Shown here in pieces: positions 33,710 through 43,245 of a stretch of DNA of 62,667 nucleotides. The DNA lies in the NCBI GenBank assembly GCA_025058595.1, contig JANXEK010000008.1, positions 1 through 62,667 of the forward strand. The letters are read 5' to 3'. Under the pieces are notes generated by a model that did not search any database, was not told the origin of the DNA, and worked only from the letters and a program-made list of their open reading frames with translations. The position numbers were made by a program, and so were the translations under genes. The stretch is from Candidatus Bathyarchaeota archaeon. Its GTDB lineage: Archaea; Thermoproteota; CALKCG01; B24; DRYS01. Numbering within the stretch: the stretch's first letter is position 1; the number at the start of each line of letters is the position of its first letter.

Positions 33710-34399
33710 GTGGATCGGACGGTAGCCATTATAGGTGGAACCGGTAGTCAGGGTTTCGGTTTAGCTCTAAGATGGCTTAAAGCTGGAGAGCATGTTATCA
33801 TAGGATCTAGGTTTAGAGAGAAAGCTCAAGCTAAAGCTGATGAAGCTAGGAAAATATTAGGTAGAGGTATAAAGGTTGAAGGATCCTCTAACGATGAAGC
33901 AGCAGGTAAGGCCGATATAATCGTGTTAACGGTTCCATTCGAAGTGCAGCTCAGCATCGTTAAAAGGATAAGGCCATACCTCTCCGATGGGAAGATACTC
34001 GTAGATGTTACGGTACCTTTAGCGTCGAGTATAGGCGGAGATCCGTGGAAGATCTTATATCCATGGGATGGATCGGCTGCCGAACAGGCTGCACGCTACG
34101 TTCCTAGAGGTGTTAGAGTAGTATCAGCATTCCATACTATAAGCTCCGATATCCTCTCCGATATCGATAGCGAGGTAGATTGTGATGTGTTGATATGCGG
34201 AGATGATGACGAAGCTAAACGTATAGTCGCAGAGCTAGCGGAGGAGATACCAGGTGTCAGAGCTGTAGATTGCGGTCCGTTAGAGAATTCTAGGTTAACA
34301 GAATCTCTCGCTCCCCTGATGATATATCTCTGCAAATCCTACGGTGTTAAAACTGTAGGTATCAGGATTACAGGTATTCCTACCATCAGATGGGGTTAA
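33710..34399 (+). CDS. npdG: F420H2:NADP+ oxidoreductase (NADPH-dependent F420 reductase)
   Basis: 229 aa, normal length. N-terminal dinucleotide fold VAIIGGTGSQGFGLALRWLK (residues 5-24), IIGSRFREKAQAKADEARK, DIIVLTVPFEVQL (near 70) and VVSAFHTISSDIL (near 142). These match NpdG/Fno, which transfers hydride between F420H2 and NADP+. The cell therefore uses F420, consistent with the LLM-type oxidoreductase at 41104. The start is GTG at 33710 with GGTGA a few bases upstream. Confidence 0.9.
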   Translation: MDRTVAIIGGTGSQGFGLALRWLKAGEHVIIGSRFREKAQAKADEARKILGRGIKVEGSSNDEAAGKADIIVLTVPFEVQLSIVKRIRPYLSDGKILVDVTVPLASSIGGDPWKILYPWDGSAAEQAARYVPRGVRVVSAFHTISSDILSDIDSEVDCDVLICGDDDEAKRIVAELAEEIPGVRAVDCGPLENSRLTESLAPLMIYLCKSYGVKTVGIRITGIPTIRWG

Positions 34400-34974
34400 C
34401 CGGTTTTCTTTGCTCTCTCATACATACGTTCAAGAGTCCATCTTATAGCGCTCTGTATATCTCTAATCCTAGCCGGATCGTATAGGTTATTAAGTATAAG
34501 CTCCCTAAGTACACCTTCCTCGACTTTCAACTCGTAGTTGAACGCCCTATCAGGCGGTATCCTACCCCTACTCACCGCTTCTAGATCTTGAGATGTTATC
34601 GGCTCTAAAACCTTCCTGATGAGGAAAGCTTTGAAGGGCTGTATATCCTCCTTTAAAGCTAGATCTCTAGAGAATACTATCCTCATACGTGTATCCTCAC
34701 GATATACTGTAGCAAGTAGTATCCCATCCGATGAACGTATAGGTACCCCTCCAGGTTCTGGTTGCACCTGTTTAGGCTGGATAGGTTCAGGAGTAACTTC
34801 TTTAGCTAAAGCCGAGGCTGGCTGGAAGCTTTTCTCGGCTATAAAGGTGCTTAGCATCGAGGATAGAGCTTCGAGTATTCCCACCTCGTTTTTAAGGTCT
34901 ACTACCCTCTTATCTATCCACTCCTTCAACTCGATCAGCTTCTTTACATCCAGCTCCTCTCTTTCAGATGTCAT
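34396..34974 (-). CDS. Conserved archaeal protein of unknown function
   Basis: 192 aa, not assigned. The N-terminal 45 residues form a probable coiled coil (ELDVKKLIELKEWIDKRVVD). A Pro-rich linker (about 65-80) follows, then an alpha/beta domain (about 85-190): DGILLATVYREDTRMRIVFS, RGRIPPDRAFNYELKVEEGV and IRDIQSAIRWTLERMYERAK. The last part looks conserved and basic enough to contact nucleic acid. It overlaps the npdG stop by 4 bp from the other strand and lies upstream of Lhr on the opposite strand. Confidence 0.7.
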   Translation of the reverse strand: MTSEREELDVKKLIELKEWIDKRVVDLKNEVGILEALSSMLSTFIAEKSFQPASALAKEVTPEPIQPKQVQPEPGGVPIRSSDGILLATVYREDTRMRIVFSRDLALKEDIQPFKAFLIRKVLEPITSQDLEAVSRGRIPPDRAFNYELKVEEGVLRELILNNLYDPARIRDIQSAIRWTLERMYERAKKTG

Positions 34975-35299
34975 ATAAACAGCCTCACTACGTATTATAG
35001 TCTGAATCTTCAGATTAATCTTTACCCCCCTCTACCGATACTCTATATCGATTACGATTCTAACCTAGCTCGTTAGATCCTCTTTCGCGATCCTCGATAA
35101 ATCTTGAAAGGTTTTAAGAGTCTTAGTCAGCTTGTTGAGTCTACTTCAAAGCCCGTTTAGGGCTCATCCGAAAACTCCTTCATCATCCTAACTACAAAAT
35201 TCGGCTTAACTACAGTTTAAATATTGCTTTTCACAGCTATCAAACCAGAATTATCTCGAAGTAGCAGCTTAATAGGGTCTCAGGTGCGGTGCATCCGAT
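34975..35299. other. Divergent intergenic region with the lhr promoter
   Basis: 325 bp between the unknown 192-aa gene (leftward) and lhr (rightward). A TATA-like AGTTTAAATAT sits at 35214-35224, about 75 bp before the lhr GTG. The leftward gene has a weaker AT block near 35010-35025. No RNA gene is recognised. Confidence 0.45.
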
Positions 35300-38164
35300 G
35301 TGGAAGCTGGGTCTAAGGAGCTACCATATCCGTTTAACCTGTTAGCTAGACCTATACAGGATGCTCTCATCGAACGTGGATTCCTGAAACCTACGGAACC
35401 CCAAGTCGAAGTTATACCTAGGATACTTAGAGGCGAAAATATACTGTTATCCGCTCCGACAGGTACCGGTAAAACCGAAGCCGCCGTACTTCCGGTCCTA
35501 GATCTACTTCTAAGATTACCTGAACGTAGATTCGGCGTCTATGCTCTCTACATAACGCCTCTACGCGCTTTGAATAGAGACCTTCTAGATAGGATCGGAT
35601 GGTGGTGTAGGAAGGTTGGTGTAACGGTTGCCGTAAGGCATGGTGACACCGACAATAGGGAACGGGTAATGCAGGCTAGAAGCCCGCCTGAAATGCTTAT
35701 AACGACACCTGAAACTCTTCAAGCAATCCTTACCGGTAGAGTTATGCGTAGACATCTATCAAGTGTCAGATGGGTCATAGTCGATGAGATACATGAATTC
35801 GCAGAGGATAAGAGAGGCAGTCAGCTATCCCTAGCGTTGGAGAGGCTCACTCTGCTAACCTCGAACGATTTTCAGCGTATAGGTCTATCGGCTACGATAG
35901 GTAGCCTCGAGGAGGTTGGTAGATTCCTAGTAGGGGTGGGTAGGAGTGTATCAGTGGTTAAAGTTCCCGTCGCTAAACATATGAAGTTAGAAGTCCTATA
36001 CCCTCAACCTCAACCGGAGGATTACGAGTTAGCCGATATGCTATACACTAGGCCTGAGGTAGCCGCTAGACTTAGACTTCTAAGGAAGCTTATCGAGAGT
36101 TATGAATCCGTACTACTTTTCACGAATACACGTTCCATAGCCGAGGTCTTAGCTAGCAGGTTTAGGGTATGGGATGACGATATACCTGTAAGTATACATC
36201 ATAGCAGTCTCTCTAAGCCTGCACGTATAATGGCTGAGATAGGGTTGAAGAAAGGCGATCTTAAGGGTCTCGTATGTACTTCGAGCTTAGAGCTGGGTAT
36301 AGATATCGGTAGGGTGGATCTCACCGTTCAGTATATGAGTCCCAGGCAGGTTACGAGGCTTATACAGAGGGTCGGGCGTAGCGGGCATAGCCTGGGTAGG
36401 GTTTCGAAGGGTATAATCGTAACCATGGATAGCGACGATTCCCTCGAAGCCATAGTTATAGCTAGGAGGGCGTTGAAGGAGGAGCTTGAACCTGCTATGA
36501 TACCTTATAAGCCTTACGATGTATTAGCGCATCAGATAGCGGGGTTGCTTATGTACAGGAAGCGGTGGAGATTCGATGAGATACTACAAGTATTTAGAAG
36601 GGCGTATCCATATAGAGATCTATCAGAGGAGGATCTAGTTAAGGTCTTATCGTACATGCATGGGAGGTATCCTAGGCTTGCATGGGTTTCTTTCGAGGAT
36701 AGAGTTGTAGCTAAGCCTGCGAGGGGTAAAGCTCTCTACGAATACTACTTCGAAAACCTATCCATGATACCCGACGAGAAACAATACCTCGTATACGATG
36801 AAGTTAACGATACACCTGTAGGTATATTAGACGAGGCTTTTGTAGCTGAGTACGGTGAACCTGGGGTTAAGTTCATATGTCAAGGCCGTCCGTGGCTACT
36901 CGTCAGTATAATAGGCGATAGGATATACGTGAAGCCTGTGGATGATCCTACGGGAGCTATACCAAGTTGGGTTGGAGAAGAGATACCAGTCCCCTTCGAA
37001 GTCGCATCGGAGGTTGGACGTATAAGGAGGAAACTTGAAGAATATTTCGAGAAAGGTCTAGGTATCGAGTCTTCGGCGAAGAGGATCGCTAGGATATATC
37101 CGATCGATCCCTCCATCCTTATGGAGGCTATTAAGGAGAGTTGGAGTCAACTAGCTCAAAGCTACCCCCTGCCTACAGATAAGAGGATAGTGGTGGAGAG
37201 ATGGGGTGACTATCTAATCGTACACGTACATGGCGGTAGTTTGATCAATAGAAGCCTAGGAAGGATATTGGGCGATATACTCACAGATAGATATGGCGTA
37301 AGCGTAGCCGTACAGCAGGATCCGTATAGAGTGATAATTCATCTACCGGGCGGATCGGTGGATGTATCCGAGGTGGCCTCGATACTTAGGTCGCTTTCAG
37401 GCAGTGAGATCCGTACTAGGGGTTCAGAAGCTGCCGAGAAGACTGGGTTATTCAAACGTAGGTTGGTGCACGTAGCTAGAAGGTTTTCAGCTATACGTGA
37501 AGATGTGGATTTCACGGATGTATCGCTTAGTCAGATAGCCGAAAGTATGAAGGGTACCGTGATCTACGAAGAAGCTTTGAAGGAGACCCTAGAGAAGGAT
37601 ATGGATATAGACGGCTTGGTAGAGAATATACTGGAGCCCATCCGTAAGGGTTTAATCGATATAGTAGCCATAGACTCTGAGGAGCCATCCCCGCTAGCTA
37701 GGATAGGGATGGAGAGGATAGGTAGGAAGACTGATATAATACCTGCAGATAAGATGAAGAAGATCCTCCTAGAATCTGTTAAAGCTAGGTTGATGAACGA
37801 ATCTAGAACATTGGTATGTACAGAATGCTTCGAATACGTCGAGACGACGGTTCTTAAGCTTCTATCAGATGCTAGATGCCCGGTATGCGGATCTAGCCGT
37901 CTAGCCCCTCTAAATATAGATGAAGACGAAGCGTATAAGTTGATTTCTAAGGTTAAACGTCAGGATAAGCTTCATGAAGAATTGGCTAAAGCCGGTATGC
38001 TGGTAGCGACATATGGGTTGCCAGCTATCTATGCTCTCTCAGCTAAAGGCTTAAGCTTAGAGGATGTAGAAGCGATACTGGAAGCGGAACCTAAGCTTAC
38101 AGATAGATTCTTTGAACTCGTGATAGAAGCGGAAAGAAAAGCTTTAGCGAGGAGATACTGGTAG
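35300..38164 (+). CDS. lhr: Lhr-type superfamily 2 helicase
   Basis: 954 aa, typical of archaeal Lhr. Motif I SAPTGTGKTE (51-60), motif Ia YITPLRALNRDL, motif II VDEIHEFAEDKRGSQL (DEIH box, near 155), motif III LSATIGS (near 195), motif VI TRLIQRVGRSGHSLGRV (near 352). The Lhr core, with its winged helix and beta-barrel domains, fills 390-850. A C-terminal zinc-binding pair CTEC...CPVC (near 835-865) is visible. Lhr unwinds forked DNA and RNA-DNA hybrids in repair. GTG start; the out-of-frame ATG two bases earlier is not used. Confidence 0.94.
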   Translation: MEAGSKELPYPFNLLARPIQDALIERGFLKPTEPQVEVIPRILRGENILLSAPTGTGKTEAAVLPVLDLLLRLPERRFGVYALYITPLRALNRDLLDRIGWWCRKVGVTVAVRHGDTDNRERVMQARSPPEMLITTPETLQAILTGRVMRRHLSSVRWVIVDEIHEFAEDKRGSQLSLALERLTLLTSNDFQRIGLSATIGSLEEVGRFLVGVGRSVSVVKVPVAKHMKLEVLYPQPQPEDYELADMLYTRPEVAARLRLLRKLIESYESVLLFTNTRSIAEVLASRFRVWDDDIPVSIHHSSLSKPARIMAEIGLKKGDLKGLVCTSSLELGIDIGRVDLTVQYMSPRQVTRLIQRVGRSGHSLGRVSKGIIVTMDSDDSLEAIVIARRALKEELEPAMIPYKPYDVLAHQIAGLLMYRKRWRFDEILQVFRRAYPYRDLSEEDLVKVLSYMHGRYPRLAWVSFEDRVVAKPARGKALYEYYFENLSMIPDEKQYLVYDEVNDTPVGILDEAFVAEYGEPGVKFICQGRPWLLVSIIGDRIYVKPVDDPTGAIPSWVGEEIPVPFEVASEVGRIRRKLEEYFEKGLGIESSAKRIARIYPIDPSILMEAIKESWSQLAQSYPLPTDKRIVVERWGDYLIVHVHGGSLINRSLGRILGDILTDRYGVSVAVQQDPYRVIIHLPGGSVDVSEVASILRSLSGSEIRTRGSEAAEKTGLFKRRLVHVARRFSAIREDVDFTDVSLSQIAESMKGTVIYEEALKETLEKDMDIDGLVENILEPIRKGLIDIVAIDSEEPSPLARIGMERIGRKTDIIPADKMKKILLESVKARLMNESRTLVCTECFEYVETTVLKLLSDARCPVCGSSRLAPLNIDEDEAYKLISKVKRQDKLHEELAKAGMLVATYGLPAIYALSAKGLSLEDVEAILEAEPKLTDRFFELVIEAERKALARRYW

Positions 38165-38169
38165 GTGAT

Positions 38170-38655
38170 TCAACCTGTGAGTTTAGCTCTCATCAGGTAT
38201 GCATGCTCTCCATCCATATAGTAGAACGGTATCTGTGATACTGTCTCGAACCCGAGCTTCCTGTAGAGGTTGATGGCCGCTGTATTAGATACTCTAACTT
38301 CTAGTATACACTCTTCTAGATTCCTCATCCTCATAGATTCCAAAGCCTTAGTTAGCAGGGATCTCCCTATACCTCTACGTCTGTATTCAGGTAGGACCGC
38401 TATCGATATGATATGGCCTCTACGTCTCGCTCTAAGTCTAGGTAGATCTAAGCCAGCCGCCTCCTCCCTACACATAACGTATCCTACGATCTTCCCATCT
38501 ACTTCGGCGACGTAGAATAGATCTGGATATTTCTCTCTCATCTCCTCGAAGAATATCGATGTATAATTCTCAGGTAGACACCTTCTATTGATCGCTATAA
38601 CCTCCCCTAGATCCTCCTTCCTACACTCTCTTATCTTATACCTACGTTCATCCAA
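38170..38655 (-). CDS. rimI: N-terminal protein acetyltransferase, RimI/Ard1 type (GNAT)
   Basis: 161 aa with the GNAT fold: YKIRECRKEDLGEVIAINRR, FEEMREKYPDLFYVAEVDGK, IVGYVMCREE, then IISIAVLPEYRRRGIGRSLL (acetyl-CoA P-loop RRxGIGxxL near 105), LEVRVSNTAAINLYRKLGFE and YYMDGEHAYLM. The set is diagnostic for archaeal Ard1/RimI, which acetylates nascent protein N-termini. Convergent with lhr, 5-bp gap. A TATA-like block (CCGTTATATACAG on the minus strand, about 38684-38696) precedes it. Confidence 0.93.
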   Translation of the reverse strand: MDERRYKIRECRKEDLGEVIAINRRCLPENYTSIFFEEMREKYPDLFYVAEVDGKIVGYVMCREEAAGLDLPRLRARRRGHIISIAVLPEYRRRGIGRSLLTKALESMRMRNLEECILEVRVSNTAAINLYRKLGFETVSQIPFYYMDGEHAYLMRAKLTG

Positions 38656-38759
38656 CCCCTAGATATGGATAACCCCTCTCAGCCTGTATATAACGGTTAC
38701 TAGAGTTTGAACACAACCTTTTTCTAGAGCTACAGCCATCACCCAACTAGGGTTAAACC

Positions 38760-39389
38760 TTGAGCTGGAGGAATGAAGCTGTTCTCTACCTGTGTAACAT
38801 GCTCGTACGTCTCGGCGCTCTACAATTCGGTATGTTCAAGCTTACAAGCGGTAAGATCAGCCCATACTATATAGATCTAAGGATAGTTCCGAGCTTCCCT
38901 TCGGTATTCAAGAGGATATGCGATCTCTACGTTAAACTACTAGAGGAGGAGGTCGGTCTCGATAGCTTCGATAGGATAGCAGGTATACCTACAGCTGGTA
39001 TACCGTTCGCATCGATAGCCGCTTTCCTTCTAGATAAGCCTCTACTCTACGTTAGGAAGGAGGAGAGGGTTCACGGACGTGAACGTAGGATAGAGGGTGT
39101 AGTTAAACCTGGAGATAAAGTCGTGGTTCTCGATGATCTTATAACGACCGGTAAAAGCATACTTAGCGCCGTTAGAGTTTTGAGAGGGGAGGGTGTGGTA
39201 GTCGAGGATGCCGTCGTCCTTATAGATAGGATGGAGGGTGGGAGTGAGAAGCTTGGGGAGGATGGTGTAAAACTCCACTCGGTTGCATCCATACTCGATA
39301 TAGCGGAGACTCTCAGCCATTCAGGCGTTATAACCGATGAGCAGTATAAGGCTATAGTCAGACAAGTTAAAGGTACTATACGTTCGTAA
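38760..39389 (+). CDS. pyrE: Orotate phosphoribosyltransferase
   Basis: 209 aa. PRPP-binding motif VVVLDDLITTGKSILSA at about 118-134, preceded by RIAGIPTAGIPFASIAAFLL and PLLYVRKEERVHG with the catalytic Lys/Glu. The N-terminus contains KLTSGKISPYYIDLR. Forms OMP from orotate and PRPP in pyrimidine synthesis; no other pyr genes are adjacent. TTG start at 38760; the next in-frame ATG (38800 region) would remove conserved residues. Confidence 0.92.
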   Translation: MSWRNEAVLYLCNMLVRLGALQFGMFKLTSGKISPYYIDLRIVPSFPSVFKRICDLYVKLLEEEVGLDSFDRIAGIPTAGIPFASIAAFLLDKPLLYVRKEERVHGRERRIEGVVKPGDKVVVLDDLITTGKSILSAVRVLRGEGVVVEDAVVLIDRMEGGSEKLGEDGVKLHSVASILDIAETLSHSGVITDEQYKAIVRQVKGTIRS

Positions 39390-39465
39390 ACCCTATCTCT
39401 AAACTCTCTATAACGTTTTTCTCTTAGCATCGCGAAGACTATATCTATACTCATCGAGTACTAGT

Positions 39466-40815
39466 ATGGATAGTGAGTTAGCTATGGCGGGTAGGATCGA
39501 TCTAAGGAGGAGGGTGAGGGTAGCGGATGCCCGGTACGGCGAGGTTGTATTAGCAGGGTTCGTTCAGGATATCAGGGTTCTAAAGAATATCGCTTTCATA
39601 GTGTTGAGAGATATATCCGGTGTAGCTCAGATAGTATTCAAGAGAGGCTCCATACCGGATGAGCTATTCGAAAAGGTATGCTCCATACCTAGGGAGAGCG
39701 TGGTAGCGGTACAAGGGTTTATGGTTGAAAGCTCTATAGCTAAGCTGGGTAGAGAGGTTATCCCGGTAGAGTTTGAGGTTTTAAGCGAAGCATCATCCCC
39801 GATCCCTATAGAATTCCTAGATTCATCTGTAGAGACTAGTATCGGTAGAAGGCTCGACTATAGATTCCTAGATCTCAGGAATCCGGCAGTCTCAGCTATA
39901 TTCAAGGTTCAAAGCGTGATCACAGGTTTATTACACGAATTCTTCAGAAGTAGAGGATTCATAGAAGTTCATACACCTAAGATAGTAGCTGAAGCTACGG
40001 AATCCGGTGCATCTGTTTTCCCCGTAGACTACTTCGGTAGGAGGGCTTACCTAGCTCAAAGCCCTCAGTTCTATAAGCAGATGCTTATGGCTTCAGGCTT
40101 CGAGAAGGTTTACGAGATAGGGCCTGTATTCAGAGCTGAACCCCATCATACGCCGAGGCATCTATGCGAGTATACGAGTATAGATTTCGAGGTTAGCTAC
40201 ATAGAGAGTTACCATGATGTTATGGATGTAGTCGAGGATATGATCGTCTACGTAGCCGATCGTATAGGAGGGATATGTGGAAGGGAGTTCGATATACTAG
40301 GCGTTAAGCCTCCTAGGATAGTTAAAGGTCTTCCGAGGATAACGGTTAGGGAAGCGTACAAGATGGTGGAATCTAGAGGCTATAAGCCAACGTATATGGA
40401 GGATCTAGATACTCGTGGGGAGAGGGTGTTCTCGAAAGCCGTGGAGGAGGAGTATGGCTGCAAGGCAGCTTTCCTGATAGAGTTTCCATGGAGATCTGAA
40501 TCTAGGCCATTCTACGTTATGCGTAAGCGTGATGAGCCTGATTGGGCCTACAGCTTCGATCTGATATGGATGGGTTTAGAGGTGACGACAGGAGGTCAGA
40601 GGGAGCATAGGTACGATCTACTAAGGAGTCAATGTATAGAGAAGGGATACAACCCAGATAACTTCAGCTTCTACCTAGAATTCTTCAAGTATGGTGTACC
40701 TCCCCATGGGGGTTCAGGTACAGGCTTAGAACGTCTAACCATGAGGATAGTAGGTTTAGATAATATAAGGGAGGCAGTCCTGCTTCCCAGAGATCCGGAG
40801 AGGGTTAAACCTTAA
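39466..40815 (+). CDS. aspS: Aspartyl-tRNA synthetase (archaeal type)
   Basis: 449 aa. N-terminal OB-fold anticodon domain (about 15-115; VVLAGFVQDIRVLKNIAFIV), then class II motif 1 (FRSRGFIEVHTPKIV, near 165), motif 2 (YEIGPVFRAEPHHTPRHLCE, near 222) and motif 3 (GGSGTGLERLTMRIVGL, near 415). QSPQFYKQMLMASGFEKVYE is also diagnostic. Discriminating versus non-discriminating charging of tRNA-Asn cannot be decided by eye. Confidence 0.95.
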   Translation: MDSELAMAGRIDLRRRVRVADARYGEVVLAGFVQDIRVLKNIAFIVLRDISGVAQIVFKRGSIPDELFEKVCSIPRESVVAVQGFMVESSIAKLGREVIPVEFEVLSEASSPIPIEFLDSSVETSIGRRLDYRFLDLRNPAVSAIFKVQSVITGLLHEFFRSRGFIEVHTPKIVAEATESGASVFPVDYFGRRAYLAQSPQFYKQMLMASGFEKVYEIGPVFRAEPHHTPRHLCEYTSIDFEVSYIESYHDVMDVVEDMIVYVADRIGGICGREFDILGVKPPRIVKGLPRITVREAYKMVESRGYKPTYMEDLDTRGERVFSKAVEEEYGCKAAFLIEFPWRSESRPFYVMRKRDEPDWAYSFDLIWMGLEVTTGGQREHRYDLLRSQCIEKGYNPDNFSFYLEFFKYGVPPHGGSGTGLERLTMRIVGLDNIREAVLLPRDPERVKP

Positions 40816-40863
40816 ATCTTAAAATCCGTAGGATATACCATTCTATTTATGTGAGGTGTTTGT

Positions 40864-41088
40864 ATGAGTGGATGTCGTATATCGAAGAAGTATATCGAAG
40901 AAGCTTTATCGATAATCCTTCAAGGCAGAGGCGCCGGTAAGGTTCCATCGGATAGAGCTTTGAGTATGCTGAGATACGCATCTGAAGGTAAGCTATCCTC
41001 AGCATCCGGTTTCAAATCCCTTCTAGAGGTATTAGAATACATGGATCCGGAGAAAGCTAGAGATATAAGGTCTAGATGTGGGCTCTGA
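40864..41088 (+). CDS. Small helical protein of unknown function
   Basis: 74 aa, not recognised; apparently all-helical (YIEEALSIILQGRGAGKVPS, SALRYAS-type repeats, YMDPEKARDIRSRCGL). It lies between aspS (48 bp) and the LLM oxidoreductase (15 bp) in the same direction, so it is probably co-transcribed. Intact frame and ATG preceded by GAGGTG support it as real. Confidence 0.6.
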   Translation: MSGCRISKKYIEEALSIILQGRGAGKVPSDRALSMLRYASEGKLSSASGFKSLLEVLEYMDPEKARDIRSRCGL

Positions 41089-41103
41089 TGAGAGGTGTAG
41101 GTT

Positions 41104-42099
41104 ATGAGGTTCGGTGTAGAATTCGTCCCTAGAGAGCCTTTCTGGAGGACGACCCTATACGTTATAGAGGCTGAGAGGCTTGGATTCGAATATGTATGGG
41201 TTACAGATCACTACAACAATAGAAACGTCTTCACGACGCTTACCGCTACAGCTATCTACACTAGAAGTATAAAGCTTGGTGTAGGTGTAACGAACCCGTA
41301 CATAAGGCATCCAGCAGCTACAGCATCAGCTGTAGCCTCCTTAGCCGAGATAGCTCCAGATAGAGTAGCTCTAGGTATAGGAGCAGGAGATAGAGCTACG
41401 CTCGAAGGTATCGGTATCGAGATCGTTAAACCTTTACCGGCTATAAGGGAGTCCGTGCATATAATCAGAGGGTTGTTAGCGGGGAATCCGGTCTCCATCG
41501 ATGGGAGTGTATTTAAAGTTAAATCTGCTTCGCTAAACTTCAAATGCAGATCCTACATACCGATCTACATAGGTGCTCAAGGCCCGCAGATGCTATCCCT
41601 AGCCGGAGAAATCGGTGATGGTGTACTTATAAACGCAAGCCACCCGGAGGATTTCAGATACGCTATAGAGTATGTGAGGAAGGGTGTTGAGAAGGCTTCG
41701 AAGGATATCAAGAACGTGGATATAGTAGCCTATACAGCCTTCTCGGTGGCAGATGAGGAAGCTAAAGCTATGGAGACATCTAGGCAGGTGGTAGCCTTCA
41801 TAGTAGCCGGAAGCCCTGAGGCTGTGTTGGAGAGGCATGGTATAAACCTCGAGCTAGCTTCTCGTATAAGGGGGCTTATAGTATCAGGACGTTTCGATGA
41901 AGCATTCAAATCTGTAACAACCGATATGATCGATGCATTCAGTGTTTCAGGCAGCCCATCCTCCGTAGCTAAACGTATAGAGGAATGTTTGAAGATGGGT
42001 GTGACACAGTTCGTAGTAGGTTCACCTATAGGTCCCCAGCCATATGAAGCTATGAAGATTATAAGTTCTAGGATAATACCTATGTTCAAAGCTGTATAG
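41104..42099 (+). CDS. LLM-class oxidoreductase, F420-dependent type
   Basis: 331 aa bacterial-luciferase-like TIM barrel. Motifs: ERLGFEYVWVTDHYNNRN (near 20-37), YTRSIKLGVGVTNPYIRHPA (near 58-75), PDRVALGIGAGDRATLEGIG (near 93-112), YIPIYIGAQGPQMLSLAGEI (near 152-170) and the C-terminal GVTQFVVGSPIGP. It is closest by motif to methylene-tetrahydromethanopterin reductase relatives. Members use F420 or FMN; the presence of npdG in the window favours F420. The true substrate is not clear. It sits immediately upstream of the inositol-type genes but a promoter separates them. Confidence 0.87.
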   Translation: MRFGVEFVPREPFWRTTLYVIEAERLGFEYVWVTDHYNNRNVFTTLTATAIYTRSIKLGVGVTNPYIRHPAATASAVASLAEIAPDRVALGIGAGDRATLEGIGIEIVKPLPAIRESVHIIRGLLAGNPVSIDGSVFKVKSASLNFKCRSYIPIYIGAQGPQMLSLAGEIGDGVLINASHPEDFRYAIEYVRKGVEKASKDIKNVDIVAYTAFSVADEEAKAMETSRQVVAFIVAGSPEAVLERHGINLELASRIRGLIVSGRFDEAFKSVTTDMIDAFSVSGSPSSVAKRIEECLKMGVTQFVVGSPIGPQPYEAMKIISSRIIPMFKAV

Positions 42100-42139
42100 C
42101 CTTTCCTAACCCCCATACTATTTCGGCTCTTATAGATAA

Positions 42140-42150
42140 CTCTTAAATCG
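42140..42150 (+). promoter_or_regulatory. TATA element for the iolG-like gene
   Basis: ACTCTTAAATC-type block about 34-44 bp before the TTG at 42184. Confidence 0.4.
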
Positions 42151-42183
42151 TATATTCCTACTGTCATCGTATTGGTGTAGCTG

Positions 42184-43191
42184 TTGAATCACGTACGATA
42201 CGCCGTCATCGGTTTAGGTAGGATAGGTAGACTACATTGCGAGACGCTTAGATCGAGGGTAGATAAAGCTGAGCTTGCAGCTGTATGCGATGTATCAGAG
42301 GATCTAGCTAGATCCATGGGGGAGAAGCTTCGTGTGGCATGGTACTCGGATTACTCGAAAGTTCTAGTAGATCCGAATATCGATGCGGTAATCGTAGCTA
42401 CACCCACTTTCACCCATAAAGATATCGTCTTAGAAGCTTTGAAGGAGGGGAAACACGTATTCGTGGAGAAACCTCTAACTCCATCATCAGATGAAGCTAG
42501 AGAGATCGTCTCCTCTGTTGGAAAGAGGGATCTAAAGGTTATGGTAGGCTACCAGCGTAGATTCGATTACGTGTATAGGGATGCTAAACGTAGGATCGAG
42601 GAGGGCGCTATAGGTCGGCCGGTCTGCTTAGTCGATATAGCTAGAGATCCGCAGCCCCCCTCAGGCTGGGCTGCCGATCCGAGGCTGAGTGGGGGTATCT
42701 TCGCGGATATGCTCACGCATGACTTCGATATGGCGAGATGGCTCCTAGACTTAGAGGTATCGAAGGTCTATGTATCCGGTGGAAGCTTCTTCTATAATGA
42801 TCTGAGGATATTCGGAGACGTAGATTTCGCTAACGTTATGCTCGAGTTTGAAGGCGGCGTTCAAGGATTTATACAGGGTTGTAGGAGATCTGTATACGGC
42901 TACGATCTAAGGACGGAGATTCTAGGGACGGATGGTACGATCTCTATCGGTTGTAGCTTCGACCATTCACTTTACTACGGTACCTCAGATGGTGTGAAGT
43001 TCCGTGGAGCTCCGTGGTTTGAGAGAAGGTTTTATGAAGCTTATATCGAAGAGTTGAAGAGTTTCACGGAGGCCGTGTTGACCGATTCCACACCTCAGGT
43101 TACCGTGGAAGATGGGTATAAAGCTCTATGTATATCGGATGCATGCTGGAGATCCTTCAGGGAAGGGAAAGCTATACCTGTACATTACTAG
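42184..43191 (+). CDS. iolG: Inositol 2-dehydrogenase-like Gfo/Idh/MocA oxidoreductase
   Basis: 335 aa, length of IolG. Rossmann motif YAVIGLGRIGRLHCETL (residues 5-21), IDAVIVATPTFTHKDIVLEA, VFVEKPLTPSSDEA (EKP near 97) and the catalytic-domain GGIFADMLTHDFDMARWLLD (near 165, with the Lys97 and Asp/His pair of inositol dehydrogenases). Expected reaction: NAD-dependent oxidation of myo-inositol to 2-keto-myo-inositol. The inositol assignment rests mainly on the next three genes. TTG start. Own TATA element upstream. Confidence 0.75.
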   Translation: MNHVRYAVIGLGRIGRLHCETLRSRVDKAELAAVCDVSEDLARSMGEKLRVAWYSDYSKVLVDPNIDAVIVATPTFTHKDIVLEALKEGKHVFVEKPLTPSSDEAREIVSSVGKRDLKVMVGYQRRFDYVYRDAKRRIEEGAIGRPVCLVDIARDPQPPSGWAADPRLSGGIFADMLTHDFDMARWLLDLEVSKVYVSGGSFFYNDLRIFGDVDFANVMLEFEGGVQGFIQGCRRSVYGYDLRTEILGTDGTISIGCSFDHSLYYGTSDGVKFRGAPWFERRFYEAYIEELKSFTEAVLTDSTPQVTVEDGYKALCISDACWRSFREGKAIPVHY

Positions 43192-43201
43192 GTTGGTTGA
43201 G

Positions 43202-43211
43202 CTTTAAATCC
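43202..43211 (+). promoter_or_regulatory. TATA element for the iolM-like gene
   Basis: CTTTAAATCC about 35-50 bp before the candidate starts 43246 (TTG) and 43255 (ATG). Confidence 0.4.
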
Positions 43212-43245
43212 TTACACTCGGTAGCTTATTCGTGGAGGGGTAGGT